DNA from: an uncultured Acetatifactor sp.
GTDB taxonomy: Bacteria > Bacillota > Clostridia > Lachnospirales > Lachnospiraceae
DNA length: 41,253 bases
Reading direction: 5' to 3'
Assembly (NCBI GenBank): GCA_910587555.1
Contig: CAJULV010000020.1
Span: 24,046 to 65,298, forward strand
Shown here: positions 26,117 to 33,276 of the stretch, piece by piece
How positions within the stretch are numbered: position 1 is the first letter of the stretch
Layout: each line of letters opens with the position of its first letter
Made by a program: the position numbers and the translations under genes
Notes under the pieces: model-generated
What the model saw: only the letters and a program-made list of their open reading frames with translations
What the model was told of the DNA's origin: nothing
The model's database searches: none

Positions 26117-26538
26117 ATATATTCCTCCCGTAAAGCTTGCAGCTTTATCGAATTGCTTTCTCTTGCCTTAGCGCCCAACGCCGCGGTCTCCCTTATCAGC
26201 TATCATCGGTTGATACGTGGCATGGTGTAGTCATTCTGCCATGAACACAGGGCCGTTCATGGCAGATGGCCATTCGACCGCTTCCTTCCCGCAATAAGGT
26301 CATTATACCAATCTTACTGTATACTGTAAACCCCGGTGTCAACAGTGCTTCGTAAAATTCTCCGCAGAACGCTCTCTGCTTCTGGTTTTACGGATTCCCA
26401 CATTGCCCGTCTCAAACCGATATGCCCAAAACGCATCACCGTTCCCATTCTTTCCACCGCGGCAAACCTGCCACTGCCGCGCTTTACACGCATAAATTCA
26501 TCTATGCCGCATATACTACCCTGTGTGAGGTATTTTTC
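26117..26538. other. Intergenic region with a perfect 11-bp hairpin
   Basis: 422 bases without a convincing gene. A perfect hairpin with arms CTGCCATGAAC and GTTCATGGCAG and an 8-base loop occupies 26236-26265. The sequence running out of its right arm, GGCAGATGGCCATT, resembles the outer arm of the element at 36238-36386. A 77-codon open frame on the minus strand at 26314-26547 has no ribosome binding site and no recognisable family. Confidence 0.5.
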
Positions 26539-27039
26539 ATGAAACATTTAAAATATACGATGATAATCGGCGCCCTATTTGTTTTGATCGCGGGATCCCT
26601 GTCCCATTTTCTGTATGACTGGACCGGACAGAATACTGTCGTGGGCCTTTTTGCTCCGGTAAACGAATCCATATGGGAACATATGAAACTGCTGTTTTTT
26701 CCCATGCTGCTGTATTCCCTGATTATCCTGTTTCTATACGGAAGAAAAACCCCCTGCCTTGCCTCTTCTCTCTGCTTTGGAATCATCGTCGGAACCCTGC
26801 TGATTCCTGTTCTTTTTTATGCCTACACCGCGGTTTTGGGCAAAAATATCTTTCTTCTGGACATCGGCACATTTATTTTGAGCGTTCTGACTGCCTTCCT
26901 GCTCTCCTGCCGCTTTACCCTGTCCTGCCGCCTGAAACCATATACCTTTCCGCTGTGCCTTTTGGTGGGAATTTTCTTTCTATGCTTTTTGCGGTTTACC
27001 TATCATCCGCCTGCGCTTAAAATCTTTGAGAGTCCATGA
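26539..27039 (+). CDS. DUF6512-type integral membrane protein
   Basis: A 166-residue membrane protein starting at the ATG at 26539, with a moderate GTGAGG upstream. Five hydrophobic helices are visible. The conserved-looking segment between the first two, LYDWTGQNTVVGLFAPVNESIWEHMKLLFFPMLL, is the family hallmark. No catalytic residues are evident beyond the conserved Asp, Asn, Glu and His there. It is convergent with the gene remnants to its right. Function unknown. Confidence 0.8.
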   Translation: MKHLKYTMIIGALFVLIAGSLSHFLYDWTGQNTVVGLFAPVNESIWEHMKLLFFPMLLYSLIILFLYGRKTPCLASSLCFGIIVGTLLIPVLFYAYTAVLGKNIFLLDIGTFILSVLTAFLLSCRFTLSCRLKPYTFPLCLLVGIFFLCFLRFTYHPPALKIFESP

Positions 27040-27057
27040 TTTCCTGTAAGGGCTTTC

Positions 27058-27372
27058 TTAGCTGTCGACAGCACTGATGTCAATGCGATAACTGCTGTCC
27101 CTGTACGCAATATTCAGGCAGTAATCTCCTATCTGCAGAGTTGTTTGATCCTCTATCGGATAAAAAACTTTTCCCTCCGCATCGAAAACAACCAGTTCTT
27201 CTATCAGCTGATGTTCAACCGTTTTTAAGATTTGCCGGATACAGTTGTCACAAAAAAGCGTTTTCGAATAGAATTGTCCCGTATTGGTACTTACAAGGGC
27301 ATCAGGGCGCTCATCAACCTGAAAAAGGATCTGTAGAATGTCTTGTCTCTTGTCAGCAGCATGGCAGGACTC
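27058..27372 (-). pseudogene. Start-less open frame of a small hypothetical protein
   Basis: About 104 codons are open from just after an in-frame TAG at 27373-27375 to a TAA at 27058, but contain no ATG, GTG or TTG start. The translated text looks protein-like, with a CDNC pair (LFCDNCIRQILKTVEHQLIE) and alternating strands (ELVVFDAEGKVFYPIEDQTT; LQIGDYCLNIAYRDSSYRI). It is probably the surviving C-terminal part of a gene broken by a rearrangement. I do not recognise the family. A short frame resembling the N-terminus of a MATE transporter overlaps its 5' end. Confidence 0.5.
27291..27362 (-). pseudogene. Possible N-terminal stub of a MATE-type transporter
   Basis: A 23-codon frame starting ATG at 27362 with TAGGAG seven bases upstream. 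Its translation begins MLLTRDKTFYRSFFRL, which resembles the start of clostridial MATE efflux proteins, and then runs into a stop after MSALMPL. It could be a transporter start fused by deletion to the neighbouring remnant. The match is short and made from memory. Confidence 0.35.
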
Positions 27373-27448
27373 CTATCTTTATTTTTTCATTTCCGTTTGG
27401 ATGGATTTCGTCTCTTACCCTTTTACCGAAGTATGGCTCTACTACATT

Positions 27449-27715
27449 TTATTGCAAATTCTCCACAAAATGAACGGCGGAGGTGTCCCAGTATTTTCTG
27501 TAAACCCGGGCTTTGCTGCCGTTGAGATTCAACTGGTACATTCTGAACACCACAGGAATATCCTTAGGCTGCCACTGTTCCTCATAGGAATACTGATAGA
27601 CCATCCCCAGATTCCGCATCACGCCCCCGCTCCTGGGATTGTTTCTGTCATGGGTGGCTGTCAGATAGGGAAGGCCGTCTCTTTTCCGATTCTCTTCAGA
27701 CCATATCGGCTCTGC
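27449..27715 (-). pseudogene. Truncated GNAT acetyltransferase (C-terminal part)
   Basis: An open frame without a start codon gives the C-terminal half of a GNAT acetyltransferase: IWSEENRKRDGLPYLTATHD, then RNLGMVYQYSYEEQWQPKDI and VVFRMYQLNLNG, ending at TAA 27449-27451. Residues from the acetyl-CoA helix onward are intact but the N-terminal half is missing. The frame runs back into the end of the DUF3795 gene, which marks the deletion junction at about 27715. A genuine decaying gene fragment rather than a shadow. Confidence 0.7.
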
Positions 27716-27718
27716 TGT

Positions 27719-28051
27719 TTATTCTTTCAAATTCTCCAGAATTTCGGGATTGTTTGAGAGAACCTCTCCCATAGTCCGGCAGTTTTCCAGTTCCGGACAG
27801 TCTCCGCATGTGGTCACACTTTTTTTCAGCGCGCACTGGCGAATTTCGCACATGCTGTCGCAAAATACCGTTTTGATCCCGTCAACACGGCATCCCTGAC
27901 AGTTGATATGTTCCGGCAGAATGGGCGCGTCATTTAACTCTGCCCATAATTTTGCCGTTTTTTCACGCAATGCCTGATCGTCATTGACTGTCGCAAGGTA
28001 TGCGTCGCATTTTTCACAGTCCAACCCACAATATCCAATCATTTCTTTCAT
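27719..28051 (-). CDS. DUF3795 cysteine-rich protein
   Basis: A 110-residue protein with twelve cysteines: YCGLDCEKCDAY at the N-terminus, NCQGCRVDG, FCDSMCEIRQCA and TCGDCPELENC. This is the DUF3795 pattern, probably binding zinc or an iron-sulfur cluster. The ATG has AGGAGG nine bases upstream. The downstream gene has been replaced by a GNAT fragment. Function of the family is unknown. Confidence 0.88.
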   Translation of the reverse strand: MKEMIGYCGLDCEKCDAYLATVNDDQALREKTAKLWAELNDAPILPEHINCQGCRVDGIKTVFCDSMCEIRQCALKKSVTTCGDCPELENCRTMGEVLSNNPEILENLKE

Positions 28052-28189
28052 TCTTATGTACCTCCTGATTTCTATTTGATCACTTGTTCCTATATTGCAG
28101 TCTGCTGCAGATCAATCCCGGCACGCCCCATCGGCGCTTCCCCAGACAGTGCAGACAGAGTGGCCTGCTGTGAGACCCTTCATCGGCCC

Positions 28190-29506
28190 TCACTCATACA
28201 GTCTCTCATAGCCGCATTTTTCAATGACACAGCGCATGGGAACGTTTTCAGGCCGGGTACGGCAGGTGGCGGTTTTCCCTGCGGATACAATGCGGTTGGT
28301 AAGATATGCCGTCATCGCCGTTCCGAATCCCTTTCCGCGGAATTCCTCATAGGTTTTGATATCCGCCGCTTCCCAGAATGCAAAGGAATATCGCTCTATG
28401 CAGCCCCTGGCCGCCGGAATGCCGTCCTGATACAGCTGAAAATATTCGATATCCTCCGGTTCTGTTCCCATGGAGCGGATCTCCCACCCAGGGGGAAGGG
28501 CAGGATTGGGTTCCAATACCTGTCTCCGGGTAAAATAAATGATCTCCTCTTCCTGTTTCAGCACTTGATAGTACCATTCGTCATACACTGCATCGCATCT
28601 GTCATTCCAAAGGCGCTTATAGTCCGGGGCGGAGACGATTCGCGCCGCCAGTTTTTCCACGGACAGGATTCCCTCCTCCGCACACATATTGATATCCGCG
28701 GCATAGGCCGCCCAGTCCAGATCATCCCTGTCCCACACGCAGGGGATGGAATTTATCCCATATAAAAATGCCGCTGCCGCCCGGGTATGACCGTCTGTCA
28801 GGAGCAGACGCCCCGCCAGACTTCTCACGGGGACAGGCTCCATTTTTTCTATGTCCCGGGGGCTTTGAAACCAGCTGCGCACATCGGTTAGTTTCTTCTG
28901 ACTGATATAGAGCTGACTGGGGGTAAGGGCCGTTATTTCCGCCATAAAAACCTGCTCTGCGCTTTGCTCCAAAGCTTCCGATGTCTGGAATGCCTTTGAC
29001 AAATACAATACCAGATCATCATTGTTGCAGCAGTCCGCATACGGCTCACACACCGCGTCATTGTACCAGACGCCGCTTCCGTCGGGGATATAGCCCCGCT
29101 TTACATACATTCTCTGGGCGCTCCCGTATCCGCTGTGAAGCCCCACCCCAAGGTAAACCCGATGGGCGTACCGCCTGGCAATTTCTTCCGCAATGTCCAT
29201 AAGTTTGCTGCCGATACCAAAACGGCGGTATTTTTCCAATACTGCAAAATCCACGATTTCCGGATAACCGCTTCCGCCGAAGGCCCCGTTTTGGGCATCC
29301 GGATATACATGGATATAACCCGCCGGATTTCCAAGGTATTCTGCCGTCAGTGACAGGGATTTCCCGGATTTCTGATCTTCAAGCCGCATCCGGAATTTGC
29401 TGATCTCCGAATGCCATCCCTGTGCCCGTTCTTCCTCCCAGAACTCCCGGGCGTCCGTGTACTTCATATCCCGCACCCGGATTTTTCCGTCATCAAAATA
29501 AACCAA
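28190..29506 (-). CDS. GNAT / ParB-like / GNAT three-domain fusion
   Basis: A 438-residue protein, started at a TTG at 29506 with GGGAGGT six bases upstream. Residues 1 to about 175 are a GNAT domain with VDFAVLEKYRRFGIGSKLMDIAEEIA and GYGSAQRMYVKRGYIPDG. Residues about 195-305 resemble a ParB/Srx-like domain: LTPSQLYISQKKL, PVPVRSLAGRLLLTDGHTRA and GINSIPCVWDRDDLDWAAY. The last 100 residues are a second GNAT-like domain with EFRGKGFGTAMTAYLTN and VPMRCVIEKCGYER. The TDGHTRA motif is the ParB-like nucleotide-binding signature. The combination suggests a modifying enzyme whose target is selected by the central domain; that is inference. Confidence 0.78.
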   Translation of the reverse strand: MVYFDDGKIRVRDMKYTDAREFWEEERAQGWHSEISKFRMRLEDQKSGKSLSLTAEYLGNPAGYIHVYPDAQNGAFGGSGYPEIVDFAVLEKYRRFGIGSKLMDIAEEIARRYAHRVYLGVGLHSGYGSAQRMYVKRGYIPDGSGVWYNDAVCEPYADCCNNDDLVLYLSKAFQTSEALEQSAEQVFMAEITALTPSQLYISQKKLTDVRSWFQSPRDIEKMEPVPVRSLAGRLLLTDGHTRAAAAFLYGINSIPCVWDRDDLDWAAYAADINMCAEEGILSVEKLAARIVSAPDYKRLWNDRCDAVYDEWYYQVLKQEEEIIYFTRRQVLEPNPALPPGWEIRSMGTEPEDIEYFQLYQDGIPAARGCIERYSFAFWEAADIKTYEEFRGKGFGTAMTAYLTNRIVSAGKTATCRTRPENVPMRCVIEKCGYERLYE

Positions 29507-29681
29507 AGTCCACCTCCCTGTTTATAATTCTCCATCTGCCCCGCAAAGTTCCCCTTCTGCCCCGCAATTTTATGTAAAACATCGCTTCCTAAAGATACAA
29601 CCTGCCACCGTACAGTGCACAGTACATATGCTGCCTGTGGCTGCCCGGGTACCGCTGCATTGGCAGTCCCGCAAAGGGATT

Positions 29682-30101
29682 TTAACTGTTTCTGCGGATT
29701 TTAATCAGGCGGAAAACATCTTGATACAAACCATCCTTGTCCTCTATGTCAATCATCAGCCATCTCTGGCCGTTTCCTTCCTGTGTCTCCCTATATAGAT
29801 TCTCTAATGCAGCGGTACATTCCGGCAATACTGCCTCCACCGGCCCTTTTTCTTTTTGCCCTACCACCACCAGAACTTTAAAAAAGCCATCTTTGGGATA
29901 CAAGGTGCACAATGTCTTTCCCGCCTTTTTCCATTTGATATTCCAACCCTTTTCCCAACTGCAGGAACTGTATTCCACTTTTTCAGTACACTGATACATC
30001 TCCCTGATTTCCGAACAAAATTCCATAAAAACAGGATTTCTCACATATTCGCTAATTTCATTGATGGCAGGGCAGTAATTTTTATCCTGTATATCGATCA
30101 T
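29682..30101 (-). CDS. DUF3788 family protein
   Basis: A 139-residue protein with the family features SWEKGWNIKWKKAGKTLCTLYPKDG and FKVLVVVGQKEK. It ends with MIDIEDKDGLYQDVFRLIKIR. The start ATG lies four bases after the stop of the HAD gene, with AAGGT seven bases upstream, so the two are translated from one message. Function unknown; the family resembles small YdhG/DUF1801-like folds. Confidence 0.82.
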   Translation of the reverse strand: MIDIQDKNYCPAINEISEYVRNPVFMEFCSEIREMYQCTEKVEYSSCSWEKGWNIKWKKAGKTLCTLYPKDGFFKVLVVVGQKEKGPVEAVLPECTAALENLYRETQEGNGQRWLMIDIEDKDGLYQDVFRLIKIRRNS

Positions 30102-30105
30102 GTGC

Positions 30106-30846
30106 TTACCTTCCTCCGCTTCTCTCGGCCTGAAAATGGCTTTTCTGCTCCAACGCTTCTATTTTCCCCGGCAATTGTAAGTAATTGGTAAAAACAATCT
30201 CCGGCTTTTCCTCCGGTTCCTGCTGATAATAATGGTATTTGCCCCGCTTCAGCCAGGCCGTATGCATCCCTGCCAGGTTCCCGCCCCTGATGTCCGCTCC
30301 GGGATTATCTCCCACTACCAGTATATTTTCTACCGGTTCGCCGATAATTTCTGTGATATACCTGTAGCATTTCTCACTTGGTTTTGTGGACCCGATTTCC
30401 TGCGCCGACACGGTTTTCAGAAACACTTGCTCCAGTCCCAGACATTGGAGCTTCCGCTCCTGTATTGCCCGCAGCTCATCTGTCAGCAAATACAATCCGT
30501 ACTTTTCCTGCAGCCCGGGCAGCACGTAGAGAAAATCCGCAAAAGGCTTCATATTGTCATACACTGCCTGCCAATAGCATTCCGCCAATTCCGCCCCCGT
30601 GACATGGGTGACTCCCAGTTCCTCCAGGACCGCATCATACCATTTCGCTCTGTCGTTTGCCTCCGGCCGGCCCCTGCAGGCGCTTGTCACCCGGGATTTC
30701 ACCTTTCGGAAAATGTCGTAAACCGCCTCCGGGGAGCTGTCGCAGCAGCCGGCCAGGTACACTGCCGTTTCCAGTTCCGCCGTCATTTTTACATCTGTCT
30801 CGTTGTACAAAGTACCGTCCATATCAAAAATAATTGCGCTTATCAT
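30106..30846 (-). CDS. HAD superfamily phosphatase
   Basis: A 246-residue hydrolase of the HAD superfamily, subfamily IA type. Motif I is FDMDGTL with the nucleophilic Asp8 and acid-base Asp10. A helical cap region runs from about residue 18 to 100. Motif II is LLTDEL, motif III the lysine in STKPSEK, and motif IV VGDNPGADIRGG. It probably removes phosphate from a small molecule; substrate unknown. AGGAGGG lies about 13 bases before the ATG. A GC-rich hairpin GCAGGC-6-GCCTGC lies in the leader at about 30880-30895. Confidence 0.9.
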   Translation of the reverse strand: MISAIIFDMDGTLYNETDVKMTAELETAVYLAGCCDSSPEAVYDIFRKVKSRVTSACRGRPEANDRAKWYDAVLEELGVTHVTGAELAECYWQAVYDNMKPFADFLYVLPGLQEKYGLYLLTDELRAIQERKLQCLGLEQVFLKTVSAQEIGSTKPSEKCYRYITEIIGEPVENILVVGDNPGADIRGGNLAGMHTAWLKRGKYHYYQQEPEEKPEIVFTNYLQLPGKIEALEQKSHFQAERSGGR

Positions 30847-31012
30847 CTGTGGTTTCCAACCCTCCTATATCTCCACTGCAGGCAGCTCCGCCTGCACGTT
30901 TCCATCCTGAAAGAAAATGCTCCTCCATATGCCAATGTCATTTACTTAAACCTTTCCTCCGTTAAGTTAAGTCTTTGCTCTCTCTAAATTTCTTTAAATT
31001 TCAAATCCTCCC

Positions 31013-31041
31013 TTGATATTTATGCGCATTATGCGTATAAT
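31013..31041 (+). promoter_or_regulatory. Promoter and likely HicB operator of hicAB
   Basis: TTGATA (31013-31018) and consensus TATAAT (31036-31041) with a 17-base spacer. The spacer holds two copies of ATGCG (TATGCGCATTATGCGTATAA), partly palindromic and overlapping the -10. This is where an autoregulatory HicB would bind. Confidence 0.75.
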
Positions 31042-31063
31042 GTAATTGTAAGGAGATTACAGC

Positions 31064-31243
31064 ATGAGATTCCGGGAAATAGAAAAAATATTATTAGCGG
31101 ATGGATGGCAATTCAAGAAAGCAAAAGGTTCCCACTATGCTTACATCCATCCAATAAAACCTGGCAAGGTTTCCATTCCAAATCATCCCGGAGACCTTGA
31201 CCCCCGTACAATTAAATCTATTTTAAAGCAGGCCGGGCTCTAA
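31064..31243 (+). CDS. hicA: HicA toxin (mRNA interferase)
   Basis: A 59-residue protein found by direct translation. It has the double-stranded-RNA-binding-like HicA fold: FREIEKILLADGWQFKKAKG, then SHYAYIHP with the catalytic histidine, the strand KVSIPNHPGD and the final RTIKSILKQAGL. AAGGAGA lies seven bases before the ATG. It precedes the antitoxin gene by 37 bases in one operon, the usual toxin-first order. Confidence 0.93.
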   Translation: MRFREIEKILLADGWQFKKAKGSHYAYIHPIKPGKVSIPNHPGDLDPRTIKSILKQAGL

Positions 31244-31280
31244 AGCCTGGTACTGCAACACCATAAAGGAGGATTCATCT

Positions 31281-31691
31281 ATGAAATTAACTTATCCCGC
31301 TTGTTTCTATCCTTGTGAAGAAAAAAAAGGAGGATTTACCGTTGAAGTTCCAGATCTTCCCGGCTGTGTCAGTGAAGGCAGCACATTGGCCGAAGCTATC
31401 CTTATGGGTACTGATGCCGCATCCGGCTGGGTTCTTGACGAACTGGAGGACGGAAAACCCGCGCCCGAAGCAAGCCCATTGGAAAACATTATCCCGGAAG
31501 CCGGCGGTTTCGTAAGCATGTTGGTTCTGGATATGGATGCCTATGCTGAAAAGTATGGTGAAAAAGCTGTAAGAAAAAATCTTACCATTCCCGCATGGCT
31601 CAATACGTTTGCTGAAAATAACCATATTAACTTTTCACAGGTGCTTCAAGATTCCTTAACCGCCCTCTACCAACAAAAACAGCACGCTTAA
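31281..31691 (+). CDS. hicB: HicB antitoxin
   Basis: A 136-residue antitoxin. The N-terminal degenerate RNase-H-like domain has GGFTVEVPDLPGCVSEGSTL and AILMGTDAASGWVLDELEDG. The C-terminal 50 residues (VRKNLTIPAWLNTFAENNHI) form a ribbon-helix-helix or similar DNA-binding domain ending SQVLQDSLTALYQ. It neutralises HicA and probably represses the promoter at 31013-31041. AAAGGAGG precedes the ATG. Confidence 0.93.
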   Translation: MKLTYPACFYPCEEKKGGFTVEVPDLPGCVSEGSTLAEAILMGTDAASGWVLDELEDGKPAPEASPLENIIPEAGGFVSMLVLDMDAYAEKYGEKAVRKNLTIPAWLNTFAENNHINFSQVLQDSLTALYQQKQHA

Positions 31692-31697
31692 TTGGTT

Positions 31698-31795
31698 GGG
31701 GGTGTGAAAAAAGTCGCGGCTTTCTGCAGAAGACAACGAAATGTGGTCCCAAACCGTTGTCTTTGGAATCACAGGACGAACTTTTTCACACCCCT
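31698..31795. repeat. MITE-like element with 15-bp terminal inverted repeats
   Basis: About 98 bases immediately after hicB. The ends are GGGGTGTGAAAAAAGT (31699-31714) and the reverse complement of GGGGTGTGAAAAAGT (31780-31794), differing by one A. A nested inner pair, AGACAACG (31731-31738) and CGTTGTCT (31755-31762), makes a double-hairpin. No coding capacity. It directly abuts the left end of the IS630-family element. It could also serve as the hicAB terminator, although no T-run follows. Confidence 0.65.
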
Positions 31796-31897
31796 AGTAC
31801 TGCATTGCATTAATTATTGTGAATAAAATCAGCACTTCCTTAAATGTTCTTTTTCATGCATAATAGTTTTATCTACTTATACTAAAGGATGACCATT

Positions 31898-32407
31898 ATG
31901 CGAAAAAAGACAATTGATACCATTCCTGTCCTGACAGAAGAAATAAAAAATATTTTAACCTCCTTTTCCAGAAGCAGGACCCTGCCCGCTAGTCTCATGA
32001 ACCGTGCCAGCATTGCTCTAATGGCAAGCGAAGGACTTACAAACCAGGAAATATCCGCCCGGCTGAACATGCACTATAACAGCGTGGGCACCTGGCGCAG
32101 CCGTTTCCTTGAAACACTTCCCCATCTGCGGGAAGTCCAGGAATCCGCCCCGGACAAACTTACCGATGAGGTCAGGAAGGTTTTTTCGGACAGACCCCGC
32201 CCGGGATGCCCCTGTGTCTTCACCCAGGAACAGATCATGAAGATCATTGACCTTGCCTGCAAGGCGCCTTCCGATTTCGGGTATGAAGTAAGCCAGTGGA
32301 GCCTGAACCTGCTTGTGAAGGAAATCCGCAGACAGGGGATCGCAGAAGATATTTCAGCGAAATCGGTAAGCCGTTTTTTAAAAGGAGGCCAAATTGAAAC
32401 CCCATAA
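31898..32407 (+). CDS. IS630-family transposase, N-terminal DNA-binding protein
   Basis: About 169 residues from the ATG at 31898, with AAAGGA eight bases upstream. It contains two helix-turn-helix segments: MASEGLTNQEISARLNMHYN with SVGTWRSRFLE, and the later TQEQIMKIIDLACKAPSDFG with SVSRFLKG, typical of the terminal-repeat-binding part of IS630 transposases. It ends with a TAA at 32405, overlapping the catalytic frame by 14 bases. In many relatives the two parts are one protein. Confidence 0.9.
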   Translation: MRKKTIDTIPVLTEEIKNILTSFSRSRTLPASLMNRASIALMASEGLTNQEISARLNMHYNSVGTWRSRFLETLPHLREVQESAPDKLTDEVRKVFSDRPRPGCPCVFTQEQIMKIIDLACKAPSDFGYEVSQWSLNLLVKEIRRQGIAEDISAKSVSRFLKGGQIETP

Positions 32408-33146
32408 GATCCGTTACTGGCTCCATTCTCCGGAAAAAAGCGAGAATCCGGAAACCTTTGCCGCAAAAGTAAATGAAATCTGCTCCCTATATCTTGCCAG
32501 CACAGACCTTATGGAAGAAAATACCTGTGTCGTATCAACGGATGAGATGACCGGAGTCCAGGCGTTGGAACACAAGTACCCGGACAAGCTGCCCCTGCCG
32601 GGGCAGACGGCAAAAATGGAATTTGAATATATCCGCCATGGCACCACGAGCCTGATCGGTTTCTTCGAGGTCGCAACAGGGAAGATATTCCCGCCTTATT
32701 TAAATGAAACAAGAGGGGAGTCCGATTTCTGTGAAGCAGTACGCCAAGTAGTGGAAACTGCACCGGAGAAGGACTGGATCTTCGTTTGTGACGGCCTGAA
32801 CACGCATAAATCCGAAACCCTTGTCAAATATGTAGCTGAAGCCTGCGGCATTGATGCGGGCCTTGGACACAAGGGGAAGTCCGGTATCCTGAAAAGCCTG
32901 CGGAGCAGGGAAGAATTCCTGCACGATCCTTCCCACAGGATCCGGTTTGTATATACACCAAGGCACTGCTCCTGGATGAACCAGATTGAGATCTGGTTTG
33001 GTATCATTAACCGTAAACTGTTAAGACGGCAAAGTTACACTTCCATAGAGGAAATGAAAGAAAGCATCCGGCGTTTCATTGAACAGTACAACCTTACTGC
33101 CCATGCATTCCGCTGGACTTATGCGGGGATTCCATTAACTGTATAA
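32394..33146 (+). CDS. IS630-family transposase, DDE catalytic protein
   Basis: About 250 residues with a complete catalytic triad: first Asp in VVSTDEMTG, second in WIFVCDGLNTH, and Glu in CSWMNQIEIWFG. The C-terminus RRFIEQYNLTAHAFRWTY is typical of the family. It begins with a TTG at 32394 that sits five bases after AAAAGGAGG, a strong ribosome binding site inside the end of the upstream frame. The frame is +1 relative to the first gene, so independent initiation is more likely than a -1 ribosomal frameshift. Confidence 0.9.
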   Translation: MKPHKIRYWLHSPEKSENPETFAAKVNEICSLYLASTDLMEENTCVVSTDEMTGVQALEHKYPDKLPLPGQTAKMEFEYIRHGTTSLIGFFEVATGKIFPPYLNETRGESDFCEAVRQVVETAPEKDWIFVCDGLNTHKSETLVKYVAEACGIDAGLGHKGKSGILKSLRSREEFLHDPSHRIRFVYTPRHCSWMNQIEIWFGIINRKLLRRQSYTSIEEMKESIRRFIEQYNLTAHAFRWTYAGIPLTV

Positions 33147-33276
33147 TTCATAGTTATTTAAGCAATGCTGTACTAGTCCTATCCTTCTTTCAAAACAGCC
33201 AATTTCCAGAGCAAAATCCCCATTTTCATGAAATAATCCCATGACCGGCACCAGCACATACTCAAAGTAGTATATT

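Larger units (their letters stand above)
31797..33173 (+). mobile_element. Complete IS630-family insertion sequence
   Basis: About 1377 bases bounded by imperfect terminal inverted repeats: GTACTGCATTGC at the left and the reverse complement of GTACAGCATTGC at the right, with weaker similarity continuing about 15 bases inward. TA dinucleotides flank both ends (31795-31796 and 33174-33175), as expected for IS630/Tc1 target duplication. The exact boundary may be shifted by two or three bases because CTAG-TAC is partly symmetric. Two adjacent frames encode the transposase and appear intact, so the element may be active. Confidence 0.88.

Noticed and set aside
26314..26547. 77-codon minus-strand frame in the 26.1-26.5 kb gap
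   Set aside because: No ribosome binding site before any start, no known family, and it overlaps the start region of the plus-strand DUF6512 gene.
27373..27375. Read-through of the in-frame TAG to extend the CDNC frame upstream
   Set aside because: Upstream sequence in that frame shows no continuing homology, and nearby GNAT and MATE fragments make gene decay the simpler explanation.
32375..32405. Programmed -1 frameshift between the two IS630 frames (TTTTTTAAAAGG)
   Set aside because: The second frame is +1 relative to the first, and it has a stop (TAA at 32379-32381) at the slippery run, so a -1 slip cannot connect them.
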